From positions 22,354 to 86,353 of the forward strand of contig CAJXZG010000013.1 of assembly GCA_913063265.1 (NCBI GenBank): a stretch of DNA of 64,000 nt, given 5' to 3'. Under the pieces are notes generated by a model. The model did no database searches and was not told where the DNA came from. It saw only the letters and a program-made list of their open reading frames with translations. Positions 54,830 to 62,356 of this stretch are shown in pieces. Source of the stretch: an uncultured Prolixibacteraceae bacterium (lineage in GTDB: Bacteria > Bacteroidota > Bacteroidia > Bacteroidales > Prolixibacteraceae). Within the stretch, counting starts at the first letter, position 1. Every line of letters starts with the position of its first letter. The position numbers were made by a program, and so were the translations under genes.

Positions 54830-55640
54830 TGACCCGATAAATACAGAAACAATTGGAAACGCTTTAATTACAGGTGCAAGTTCGGGTATTGGTTTAGCCA
54901 TTGCAAAAGAACTTGCTAAAAGGAAATACAACCTTGTTTTGGTCAGTAATCAACAAAAGGAACTTGAAGCAGCTGGCAGGAATATATCAGCACGTTCTAA
55001 AGTTAAAACATGGCCGGTTTATATGGATTTGGCCGAAGTAGATTCCGCTCAAAAATTATATGACTGGTGCGCTCAAAACAATATCGAAATTGAAATATTG
55101 GTAAACAATGCCGGTATATATTTCTTTGGCGAGGTAGTTAAAAACGATATCGAAAAAATTCACCGTATGACGATCCTGCACACCACCACTCCTTCATTGT
55201 TGTGTTCCCTGTTTGGAAAAGAAATGAAAAAAAGAAGACATGGTCATATTTTGAATATTTCTTCTCTCTCGGCATTTTTACCTTATCCCGGAATTGCTTT
55301 GTACAGTTCTACAAAAAATTTTTTAAAGAGTTTTTCCCGAGCTTTGCGAACTGAAATGATGGAATATAATGTTAATGTAACCTGTATTTGTCCCGGGGCA
55401 GTATCCACCAGGCTTTATAACCTGAAAGACCCGGACCGTAAAAAAGCATTAAAGCTGGGTGTAATGATAAGTGCAGAAAAACTGGCATCAATTGCGGTGA
55501 AAGCGATGTTCAAAAAAAAATCATTAATTGTCCCGGGTTTTGTAAATCGATTAACAATATTTATTGCAAACCTGATTCCTCATAGTGTTATTCTGCTTAT
55601 AAGGCGATATTCGGGATACTTGCCACCAGACAAGAATTAG
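54822..55640 (+). CDS. Classical SDR oxidoreductase coupled to the OYE gene
   Basis: The start is TTG at 54822, eight bases inside the upstream OYE gene, so the two are translationally coupled; no ATG is available. The 272-residue protein has TGASSGIG (17-24), NNAG (95-98), Ser147 in LNISSLSA and Tyr161-x3-Lys165 (YSSTK). The C-terminal IVPGFVNRLTIFIANLIPHSVI helix suggests membrane contact, as in 17beta-HSD12-like and DltE-like SDRs. An ene-reductase plus an SDR in one unit is the pairing expected for step-by-step reduction of an enone to a saturated alcohol; that is inference. It overlaps convergent cysC by four bases. Confidence 0.86.
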   Translation: MNSDPINTETIGNALITGASSGIGLAIAKELAKRKYNLVLVSNQQKELEAAGRNISARSKVKTWPVYMDLAEVDSAQKLYDWCAQNNIEIEILVNNAGIYFFGEVVKNDIEKIHRMTILHTTTPSLLCSLFGKEMKKRRHGHILNISSLSAFLPYPGIALYSSTKNFLKSFSRALRTEMMEYNVNVTCICPGAVSTRLYNLKDPDRKKALKLGVMISAEKLASIAVKAMFKKKSLIVPGFVNRLTIFIANLIPHSVILLIRRYSGYLPPDKN

Positions 55641-56251
55641 TTGTTGAATTCAATCTTTGAGAACAATTTTTCCAGGAGAATACTCACACATTCTTCCACA
55701 GTTTTATCAGAAGTGTCAATCGATAAAATGGCATTTTGAGGATTTTCAAAAGGTGCACTAATTCCGGTAAAATTTTTAATCTCGCCCTTTCTGGCTTTTT
55801 TATATAAACCTTTAACATCGCGTTTTTCACAAACCTCAAGCGGAGTACTGACAAACACTTCCAGGAAGTCCCTCTCACCTACAATATCGCGAACTGTTTT
55901 CCTGGTTTCTTCACTCGGACTTACAAACGCACAAAGACATATAATTCCTGAATTTACATATAGTTTGGCAATTTCTGCAATTCGGCGAATATTCTCTTTT
56001 CTGTCATCATGAGAAAACCCAAGGTTATTGTTTATGCCTGTTCTGATGTTATCACCATCAAGAATCTGGGTTAAATAACCTCTTTCAAAAAGGTTTCTTT
56101 CCAATGCAGAAGCAAGGGTGGTTTTACCAGATCCCGATAATCCTGTAAACCAGATAACTTTTGAATTCTGTTTTAACCTTTCTTGTTTTTCTTCCCTGGA
56201 AACGATTTTGTCAAAAACAGGGTAAATATGTTTGTTTTTTTCATTTACCAT
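55637..56251 (-). CDS. cysC: Adenylylsulfate kinase
   Basis: The 204-residue protein has the APS kinase pattern: P-loop GLSGSGKTT (37-45), the ILDGDNIRTGINNNLGFSHDDRKENIRRI segment, CAFVSPSEETR, and the FVSTPLEVCEKRDVKGLYKKARKGEIKNFTGI lid. It phosphorylates APS with ATP to give PAPS, the donor used by sulfotransferases. Bacteroidota that assimilate sulfate directly from APS do not need it, so its presence fits PAPS-dependent sulfation. It is 19 bases after cysQ and likely in one operon with it and the TonB receptor. ATP sulfurylase genes (cysDN) are not in the window. Confidence 0.95.
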   Translation of the reverse strand: MVNEKNKHIYPVFDKIVSREEKQERLKQNSKVIWFTGLSGSGKTTLASALERNLFERGYLTQILDGDNIRTGINNNLGFSHDDRKENIRRIAEIAKLYVNSGIICLCAFVSPSEETRKTVRDIVGERDFLEVFVSTPLEVCEKRDVKGLYKKARKGEIKNFTGISAPFENPQNAILSIDTSDKTVEECVSILLEKLFSKIEFNN

Positions 56252-56270
56252 TTGAGAGTGTTTTTACAAT

Positions 56271-57062
56271 TTACTTTACAACAAACCAGGGATTTAATAA
56301 GTTTTCTTTATTGTAAACTACCGGCTTATTATTTTCATATTGAATTATTTCTTTACCGGCATACTTTGCTATTGAATGACCAGCAGCAGTATCCCATTCC
56401 ATTGTTGGTGCCAGACGTGGATAAACATCAGCTAATCCTTCAGCAACCATACAGATTTTTAAAGAACTCCCTCGCGATTTCATTTCAATCTCTTTTCCGG
56501 AAGTATCCAGGGATTGAATATAATTTTGCGTAGATTCATTCATATGAGATTTGCTTCCAACAACTACAAAATTTTCTTTTTGAATATTTAGTGGCAATTT
56601 CTGAATAGCTGTTAAAGTTCCTTTTTCGGGATTTACCGATGCTTTATATGAACCTTCAGAATTACTGTAATATAAGGTTTTGGTAACCGGAACATAAACC
56701 ACACCTGCGATTGGCGTATTTCCTTTGATCAGCGCAATGTTAACAGTAAACTCATCGTTTCGCTTTATAAATTCCTTTGTTCCGTCCAGCGGATCAACCA
56801 GCCAAAACACATCCCAGATTTTTCTTTCCTCAAACTGAATAGATTTTCCCTCTTCACTTAAAATCGGGATTTCAGTGGTTTGTAAATGTTTGATTATTAC
56901 TTCGTGTGCTCTTTTATCTGCAATAGTTAAGGGTGAGTTATCTGCTTTAAACTCAACATCAAAATCTGAATTATAATACACGTCTAAAATTTCTTTCCCT
57001 GCTTCAATCGAGGCTTTAACTGCCAATTCAGTCAATGCTGAAATGTTAAAATCCGGAGTCAT
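56271..57062 (-). CDS. cysQ: 3'(2'),5'-bisphosphate nucleotidase
   Basis: The 263-residue protein has the inositol-monophosphatase-fold metal motifs: SEEGKS with Glu70-Glu71, LVDPLDGTKEF with Asp90, Asp93 and Gly94, and the late MEWDTAAGHSI. It removes the 3' phosphate from PAP, the by-product of PAPS-dependent sulfation, which would otherwise inhibit sulfotransferases. The gene lies between the TonB receptor (17-base gap) and cysC (19-base gap). It is a strong sign that the sulfotransferase pathway here is active. Sequence is of normal length. Confidence 0.94.
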   Translation of the reverse strand: MTPDFNISALTELAVKASIEAGKEILDVYYNSDFDVEFKADNSPLTIADKRAHEVIIKHLQTTEIPILSEEGKSIQFEERKIWDVFWLVDPLDGTKEFIKRNDEFTVNIALIKGNTPIAGVVYVPVTKTLYYSNSEGSYKASVNPEKGTLTAIQKLPLNIQKENFVVVGSKSHMNESTQNYIQSLDTSGKEIEMKSRGSSLKICMVAEGLADVYPRLAPTMEWDTAAGHSIAKYAGKEIIQYENNKPVVYNKENLLNPWFVVK

Positions 57063-57079
57063 ATAAAAATGTTTGATTT

Positions 57080-59908
57080 CTAATTTCGGCCAATATATTG
57101 TAAAATGTCTTCATACACAAGACTAACATAATATAAACCTCCAATTTGAGCACTCCCAAAGCTGGTTGTGTAATAATTATTAGTGATATTCGAGCCGCCT
57201 ACCTTAAATGTTGTTTTAATTTTTGGAACTTTATAGGAAACGTGTGCATCAATGGTAGTCATTGAAGGAATTTCACCTACACCAAAACTACCTTCCCAAA
57301 GAAAACTACTTTGCCAGTGCAAATTCACATTGAATCCCAGGTTAGGCATTATTGCATGATGTCCGACAGATAAATTGGCCCGGTACTCGGGTGTGTTAAA
57401 CCTGGCTTCAACACCGGGAGAGTCAATCGATTCAAGCAATTTATTGTAGGCAACGTTACTCTTAATTAACATTCCGAATGGAGTTATATAATCCAATCCT
57501 AATGCCCAGCCCCAGGATGAAACAGGTTTATCAGTGGTGAAATATGTTTCAAATATCTGATCTTCTTCTTCTCCAATATCTTCGGCCAATTGTGCTACCA
57601 ACTGAGTAGCCTGAAATCCTCTGTATTGGTTATAATACGCATAAGAATCAAGAAAAAGTCTTTTCCCCAGCAGTAATCCTTTGTATCCCACCTCGGTTGA
57701 GGTTACTTTTTCCGGGGCCAAAAGTGGAACATTAATAGGGCCATTTTCGGTAATTGGTTTGTCTGTTACCGGATTTCTTCCCGACATAGGATAAACAGGT
57801 ATTGAATCAAAACCATATTTTTTTCTAATGGGTTCCATACCACCAATTGTTTTGTAGAGCCCTACATCAAGGTCAATCCACTGGTCTGAAGTAGAAGGAA
57901 AGCGATATGCAGTTTGGTAAGTTCCGCGCAAACTGTGTTCCTGGTTTTTATCCAGAAAAAAAATCAAAGAAAGCCTGGGAGTGTACTGAGATTTAAAGTT
58001 CTCATTTTTATCATATCTAAAAGCACCGGTAATTCTCAAATGGTCGTTGAACAAATCTTTGTTTAACTGCAAAAATGCGCCAAACTGATTTATTTTTATT
58101 GGATTTCCCGGTTCATCAAAAAATATGGTTCCATTACTGTCAACAAAATATAAGCGGTGTGAAACACCAACTTGCATCTCAAAAATATTAATCAGGTGAG
58201 AGAAGTTATACATTCCTTCAAATTGCGCCATTTTACTTTGATCAAAAACCAAAGCACCTCCATCGGCCAGTGAAGTATTTGTTATTCGATTAAGAGGTTC
58301 ACTAAATTCCGGTGTACCATAAACCGGAAAAGCAGGCTTGGATGCATCGAAAATTACGCCTGTTACCGGATCTCTGTTATCGGCAACCAAACGGGCAAAA
58401 TAATGCGAACCGGCCATATCTTCAGTAGTTAATGCAGTTTGGGTATAGGCTGTTAAGTAATCCTCAAACCACTGCGCTGATGGCTTCCAATCCTCATTTA
58501 AAGTTAACGCTGCGCCTCCTATGTCATATGATTTCCCGGAATTTTCAGCAACTGCCCAGGCCCTGACAAAATAATTAGGATTGTTGACTTCAATTTTTCC
58601 AGTGGTAATATAAAAGTCACGTGCACCAAATCTGTTTACAGCAGTATAAACACTGGAACCCTGGGCATAATTTGCCTGAATAACTGCTTCAGTTTTTTCC
58701 GTAATAAAATAATGAAGAGAACCACCTAACCTGAGATTTTTAGTCTTGTCTTCTGCCAGATTATTTTCAATCCATCCTGACCGGGTGACTAACTGATCCG
58801 GAAAATATTGAATTGCATTGTTAAAAAGGTCTTCATACTCAGGCGTGCCCGGCATTATTCCCTGAGATTCCGCTATCCCCTGAATCACTGTCGGACCGAC
58901 TTCTTCAAGGTTTAAAGATACCAGTGTTTCATCTCCATAAGTATTAACTCCATCATATCCGGGATTTGTCAAACGGTTTAAATCCGGATTATTTAAATCT
59001 GTTTTGTCCCTGACATCAGCTGCAAGCCAATCGGTTGCGTCTAAATAAGAACCGGTAACTTTTAGAGCTACTCTTTTACTAAATGCTTTGGCAAAGCGAA
59101 TATTGACATCATACATTGGCGTAGGATTATCCAAAACATCAGATCCAATGTTCATTGCTCCACCCTGCACTGAAACCGAAAGTCCCTGGTGTCGGAAAGG
59201 ATCCTTACTTTTCATAACAAGCGTGCCGTTCATTCCTCCGGGGCCATACAAAGCCGAAGAGGCTCCGACTACCATTTCCACACTTTCAATATCAATTTGT
59301 GAAACCCCAAAAATATTCCCGGCAGCAAAACTTAAACCCGGAGAGACGTTTTCAACACCGTCAACAATCTGATTCATACGATAATTGGTATAACTGTTAA
59401 AACCGCGTGTATTGGGCAATCTGAATGTTAAACCGTGAACGTTCATATCAACCCCTTTTAACTGGTACAAACCATCGTAAAAGTTTGCTGTTGACAGTTG
59501 TTTAATATCTCTCATATTCATCTTCTCAATACTGATGGATGAACGAAGAATGTTTTCTTCAATCCGACTGGCAGAAACAACTACCTCTTGTCCTAACAGA
59601 AATTGTTCTTTTAATTCTACTTCATAAAAAAAGCTGGTATCTGTTACTTCAACAATTTTTGATTCGTAACCTACATAAGAAATTTGTATTTCGAAAGGAG
59701 GAGCAATTTTTGAAGAAAGTGCAAAAACTCCTTCATAGTTTGATATCGTACCGTACACATCACCTAAGACAGAAACATGTACACCAATCATTGATTCTCC
59801 GGTTGTCAAATCTGTGATTTTACCTTTTACCTGGAATGGTTGCGCTATAGATTCTAGGGTAACAACCATAAAAAAGAACAAAACTAACAGGCCAATTTTA
59901 TTTTTCAT
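57080..59908 (-). CDS. TonB-dependent outer-membrane receptor with regulatory-like N-terminal domain
   Basis: The 942-residue protein has a signal peptide (TLESIAQ), a carboxypeptidase-regulatory-like beta domain (KGKITDLTTGESMIGVHVSVLGDVYGTISNYEGVF, about 27-105), a TonB plug (VVSASRIEENILRSSIS, TRGFNSYTNYRMNQIVDG, VEMVVGASSALYGPGGMNG, about 110-240) and a 22-strand barrel ending at FGSAQIGGLYYVSLVYEDILQYIGRN. No SusD partner is near. It leads the cysQ-cysC unit with a 17-base gap. It takes up a large or scarce compound with energy from TonB; the cargo might be the molecule that is sulfated, or a sulfur source. Cargo cannot be read from sequence. Confidence 0.9.
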   Translation of the reverse strand: MKNKIGLLVLFFFMVVTLESIAQPFQVKGKITDLTTGESMIGVHVSVLGDVYGTISNYEGVFALSSKIAPPFEIQISYVGYESKIVEVTDTSFFYEVELKEQFLLGQEVVVSASRIEENILRSSISIEKMNMRDIKQLSTANFYDGLYQLKGVDMNVHGLTFRLPNTRGFNSYTNYRMNQIVDGVENVSPGLSFAAGNIFGVSQIDIESVEMVVGASSALYGPGGMNGTLVMKSKDPFRHQGLSVSVQGGAMNIGSDVLDNPTPMYDVNIRFAKAFSKRVALKVTGSYLDATDWLAADVRDKTDLNNPDLNRLTNPGYDGVNTYGDETLVSLNLEEVGPTVIQGIAESQGIMPGTPEYEDLFNNAIQYFPDQLVTRSGWIENNLAEDKTKNLRLGGSLHYFITEKTEAVIQANYAQGSSVYTAVNRFGARDFYITTGKIEVNNPNYFVRAWAVAENSGKSYDIGGAALTLNEDWKPSAQWFEDYLTAYTQTALTTEDMAGSHYFARLVADNRDPVTGVIFDASKPAFPVYGTPEFSEPLNRITNTSLADGGALVFDQSKMAQFEGMYNFSHLINIFEMQVGVSHRLYFVDSNGTIFFDEPGNPIKINQFGAFLQLNKDLFNDHLRITGAFRYDKNENFKSQYTPRLSLIFFLDKNQEHSLRGTYQTAYRFPSTSDQWIDLDVGLYKTIGGMEPIRKKYGFDSIPVYPMSGRNPVTDKPITENGPINVPLLAPEKVTSTEVGYKGLLLGKRLFLDSYAYYNQYRGFQATQLVAQLAEDIGEEEDQIFETYFTTDKPVSSWGWALGLDYITPFGMLIKSNVAYNKLLESIDSPGVEARFNTPEYRANLSVGHHAIMPNLGFNVNLHWQSSFLWEGSFGVGEIPSMTTIDAHVSYKVPKIKTTFKVGGSNITNNYYTTSFGSAQIGGLYYVSLVYEDILQYIGRN

Positions 59909-60021
59909 AATTAATCTAGTTACTCAAAAATAAGGAATTAATTTCCATAAAACTTAATTATTAGGCCACCAGTATTTGATAATTTTATCATTTCCCTTGT
60001 TAAATATGAATAGAAGCATTT

Positions 60022-60052
60022 TTTGTTCGATAGTTAAAAAAGTATAGTTTTA
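60022..60052 (+). promoter_or_regulatory. Possible promoter for the 3beta-HSD-like and 5-alpha-reductase genes
   Basis: TTTG at 60022-60025 and TAGTTTTA at 60045-60052 have a 19-base spacer. The second element matches TAnnTTTG at seven of eight bases. It lies 27 bases before the ATG at 60079. Confidence 0.35.
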
Positions 60053-60078
60053 TACAATAACCTTTTCAAAATCTTTTT

Positions 60079-61059
60079 ATGAGAATTGCTGTAACAGGAG
60101 CAAGTGGACATATTGGCAATTGCCTTGTTCATAAATTGATAAATAAAAATCATCATGTTAAAGTTTTAATTCACAAGTTTGAAAGTGACCTGAATCAGCT
60201 TAATATTGAAAAGGTTATGGGAAATATACTGGATCCTGAATCATTGAAGAAACTCTGTAAAAATGTTGATATAGTTTTTCATACAGCTGCAAAAATTGCG
60301 CTAAATAATCGTGAATCAGAACAAGTTTTTGCCATTAATATTGAAGGTACCAGGAATATTATTGAAGCATCTAAATCAGCCGGAATACAAAAACTAATTC
60401 ACTTTAGCAGTACCGATGCATTTGAAAAAATTTCTCCTGAATATGTTTTAGATGAAGATGTGCCGTTGATAAAATCAACAGTTATGGCATATGGCTTTTC
60501 AAAAGCAGAGAGCGAAAGGCTTGTTACCAAAGCTGCGCAAAATGGTTTAGATGCTGTTATTTTAAGCCCTTCTGCTGTGGTTGGTCCATTTGATAACAGA
60601 GGCTCATTTTTGGGAAATGCTTTAATTAAAATATATCAGAATAAACTCCCAATGTTGATACCGGGAGGATACAACTGGGTCGATGTCAGAGATATTGCTG
60701 ATGCTGCTATTCAATCGATAGAGAAGGGCAGAAAAGGTGAAAAATATATTCTTTCCGGAGCTTATCTTAGCTTAAAAGAATTATCAGCTTTGGTTTCAGA
60801 AATATCAACTCAAAAAACCCCATCGCTAATTGCTCCGGTATTTTTGGCAAAAATTGCCTGTCCTTTTTTTCAGATAAAAAGTTCAATTACAGGCGAAAAA
60901 CCAACTTATACCTGCCAGTCGTTAAAAATTATTGAGAATGCACCCAAAAATATTTCGAACCAAAAAGCTAAAGATGTGCTTGGTTATGATGTACGTCCAC
61001 TTAAACAAACATTAATTGATACCTTTGACTGGTATAAACAAAACAAATTTTTAAAATAA
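60079..61059 (+). CDS. NAD(P)-dependent 3beta-HSD-like extended SDR
   Basis: The 326-residue protein has TGASGHIG (6-13), FSS at 109-111 and Tyr138-x3-Lys142 (YGFSK), the extended-SDR triad. The overall plan (VDIVFHTAAKIAL, NIEGTRNIIEAS, SPSAVVGPFDNRGSFLG, YNWVDVRDIADAAI) is shared with dihydroflavonol reductases and 3beta-HSD-like dehydrogenases. It stops one base before the next ATG (TAA-ATG at 61057-61062), so it is tightly coupled to the steroid 5-alpha-reductase homologue. Together they would allow oxidation/reduction at C3 and saturation of a conjugated C=C; assignment to steroids rests on the partner gene. Confidence 0.82.
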   Translation: MRIAVTGASGHIGNCLVHKLINKNHHVKVLIHKFESDLNQLNIEKVMGNILDPESLKKLCKNVDIVFHTAAKIALNNRESEQVFAINIEGTRNIIEASKSAGIQKLIHFSSTDAFEKISPEYVLDEDVPLIKSTVMAYGFSKAESERLVTKAAQNGLDAVILSPSAVVGPFDNRGSFLGNALIKIYQNKLPMLIPGGYNWVDVRDIADAAIQSIEKGRKGEKYILSGAYLSLKELSALVSEISTQKTPSLIAPVFLAKIACPFFQIKSSITGEKPTYTCQSLKIIENAPKNISNQKAKDVLGYDVRPLKQTLIDTFDWYKQNKFLK

Positions 61060-61821
61060 ATGATAACGCTTGAAAACTTTAACCTGATTTGCTGGATATG
61101 GATTGGAATTGGTGTGGTTACTTTTCCCATTCTTTTAAAAGTTAAACAACCCTATGGCCGACATACGCGAAAAAACTGGGGTGCAATGATAAACAACAAA
61201 CTGGGCTGGTTTCTTATGGAATTACCTGCACTACTGGTATTTTTGTTTTTTGTAAGCAAAACAGAAAACTGGTTTAATTTCATGCTGATAATTGCTGTTT
61301 CGTTATGGAGTTTACATTATGTACACAGGGCTGTAATCTTTCCTTTCAGGTTAAAAACCAAAGGGAAAAAAATGCCCGTAATTATTATGCTTTCAGCTGT
61401 ATTTTTTAATACGGTAAATGGATTTATTAATGGTTATTGGCTGGCTAAATTTATCCCCGAAGATAATATTTTGTTTTCCAACGATTTACGCATGGTAATT
61501 GGAGCAACCGTTTTTGTCATTGGATTTATCATCAATCAATATCACGATCAAATTTTATTAGGTCTTCGCAAAGGAAAAGATACCGGTTATCAAATTCCGA
61601 ATGGTGGAATGTTCAAAATCTTATCATGCCCGAATTATTTTGGCGAAATAATAAGCTGGTTGGGATTTTTTATCGTAACCTTAAGTTTGCCGGCACTGGC
61701 ATTTTTTATCTGGACCCTGGTTAATTTAGTTCCACGTGCACTTGACCATCATCGCTGGTACCAAAGCGAATTTCCGGATTACCCTTCAAAAAGAAAAGCT
61801 ATTTTTCCATTTCTTTTGTAG
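61060..61821 (+). CDS. Steroid 5-alpha-reductase family membrane enzyme (SRD5A-like)
   Basis: The 253-residue protein aligns by eye along its whole length with the eukaryotic SRD5A1/DET2 family: PYGRHT (31-36), NNKLGWFLMELPAL (45-58), HYVHR (86-90), PFRLKTKGKKMP, PNGGMFKILSCPNYFGEIISW (180-200) and LVPRALDHHRWYQSEF with the end YPSKRKAIFPFL. About seven hydrophobic helices are visible. The family reduces the delta-4 double bond of 3-ketosteroids with NADPH. In human enzymes a Gln-Glu pair binds the 3-keto group; here Met53-Glu54 keeps the Glu. Similar bacterial enzymes were reported in gut Bacteroidota that make isoallo-bile acids. It starts directly after the 3beta-HSD-like gene. Confidence 0.9.
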   Translation: MITLENFNLICWIWIGIGVVTFPILLKVKQPYGRHTRKNWGAMINNKLGWFLMELPALLVFLFFVSKTENWFNFMLIIAVSLWSLHYVHRAVIFPFRLKTKGKKMPVIIMLSAVFFNTVNGFINGYWLAKFIPEDNILFSNDLRMVIGATVFVIGFIINQYHDQILLGLRKGKDTGYQIPNGGMFKILSCPNYFGEIISWLGFFIVTLSLPALAFFIWTLVNLVPRALDHHRWYQSEFPDYPSKRKAIFPFLL

Positions 61822-62230
61822 TTGCTAAATCAAAATCATTTCTTTTTTTGGTACCCCAAACTGCTGTGGCAGGAATTATAATTAAGGTCGGAATTGTAGA
61901 TTCCATGGGTTTTGGAGTACCTCTCATACTATGTACGCTATAAGTTAAAATCAATGTGAAAACTGAAGGAATTAGAACAGAAGAAAAAATTGCCAACTTT
62001 CTGTTTTTTAGAGAAATAGCCAGATACTCGCAAAATTTCATCAAAGTGCCGCCCAAAAGAAATGTGTAAGTGGCTTGTTTTAGTCCGGCTGTTAATGAGC
62101 CAAGAAAATTGGATGTACTAAAATAGTTGATACTAAAAACGATTCCACCCATTACTATTGCACCGGCAATTCCGATTTTAATATCGATAAACTTTTTGAT
62201 TAATCTTAATAACTGGCTTAATTTATTCAC
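61799..62230 (-). CDS. Small integral membrane protein, unknown function
   Basis: The 143-residue protein has about four hydrophobic helices (IGIAGAIVMGGIVFSINYF, LGSLTAGLKQATYTFLLGG, LAIFSSVLIPSVFTLILTY, TIPTLIIIPATAVWG). No family is recognised. A charged C-terminal tail (KKRNDFDLATTKEMEK) is cytoplasmic if the helix count is even. Its 3' end overlaps the 5-alpha-reductase gene by 23 bases in the opposite direction, which is unusual and might cause some antisense interference. The function is unknown. Confidence 0.6.
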   Translation of the reverse strand: MNKLSQLLRLIKKFIDIKIGIAGAIVMGGIVFSINYFSTSNFLGSLTAGLKQATYTFLLGGTLMKFCEYLAISLKNRKLAIFSSVLIPSVFTLILTYSVHSMRGTPKPMESTIPTLIIIPATAVWGTKKRNDFDLATTKEMEK

Positions 62231-62356
62231 GATAAATTATTTCAACAAAATAAAAATTCACTCAAAAGTATTAAATGAGAATTCATTATAAAAAAATATT
62301 GAATATCTTTCTACAATAAAATTTCCTTAACCGGTTTTAAACCAAATCAATATTTT

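Noticed and set aside
57080..59908. Possible SusC of a polysaccharide locus
   Set aside because: The receptor has the general TonB layout, but no SusD gene is adjacent and the next genes are cysQ and cysC, so I call it a plain TonB-dependent receptor.
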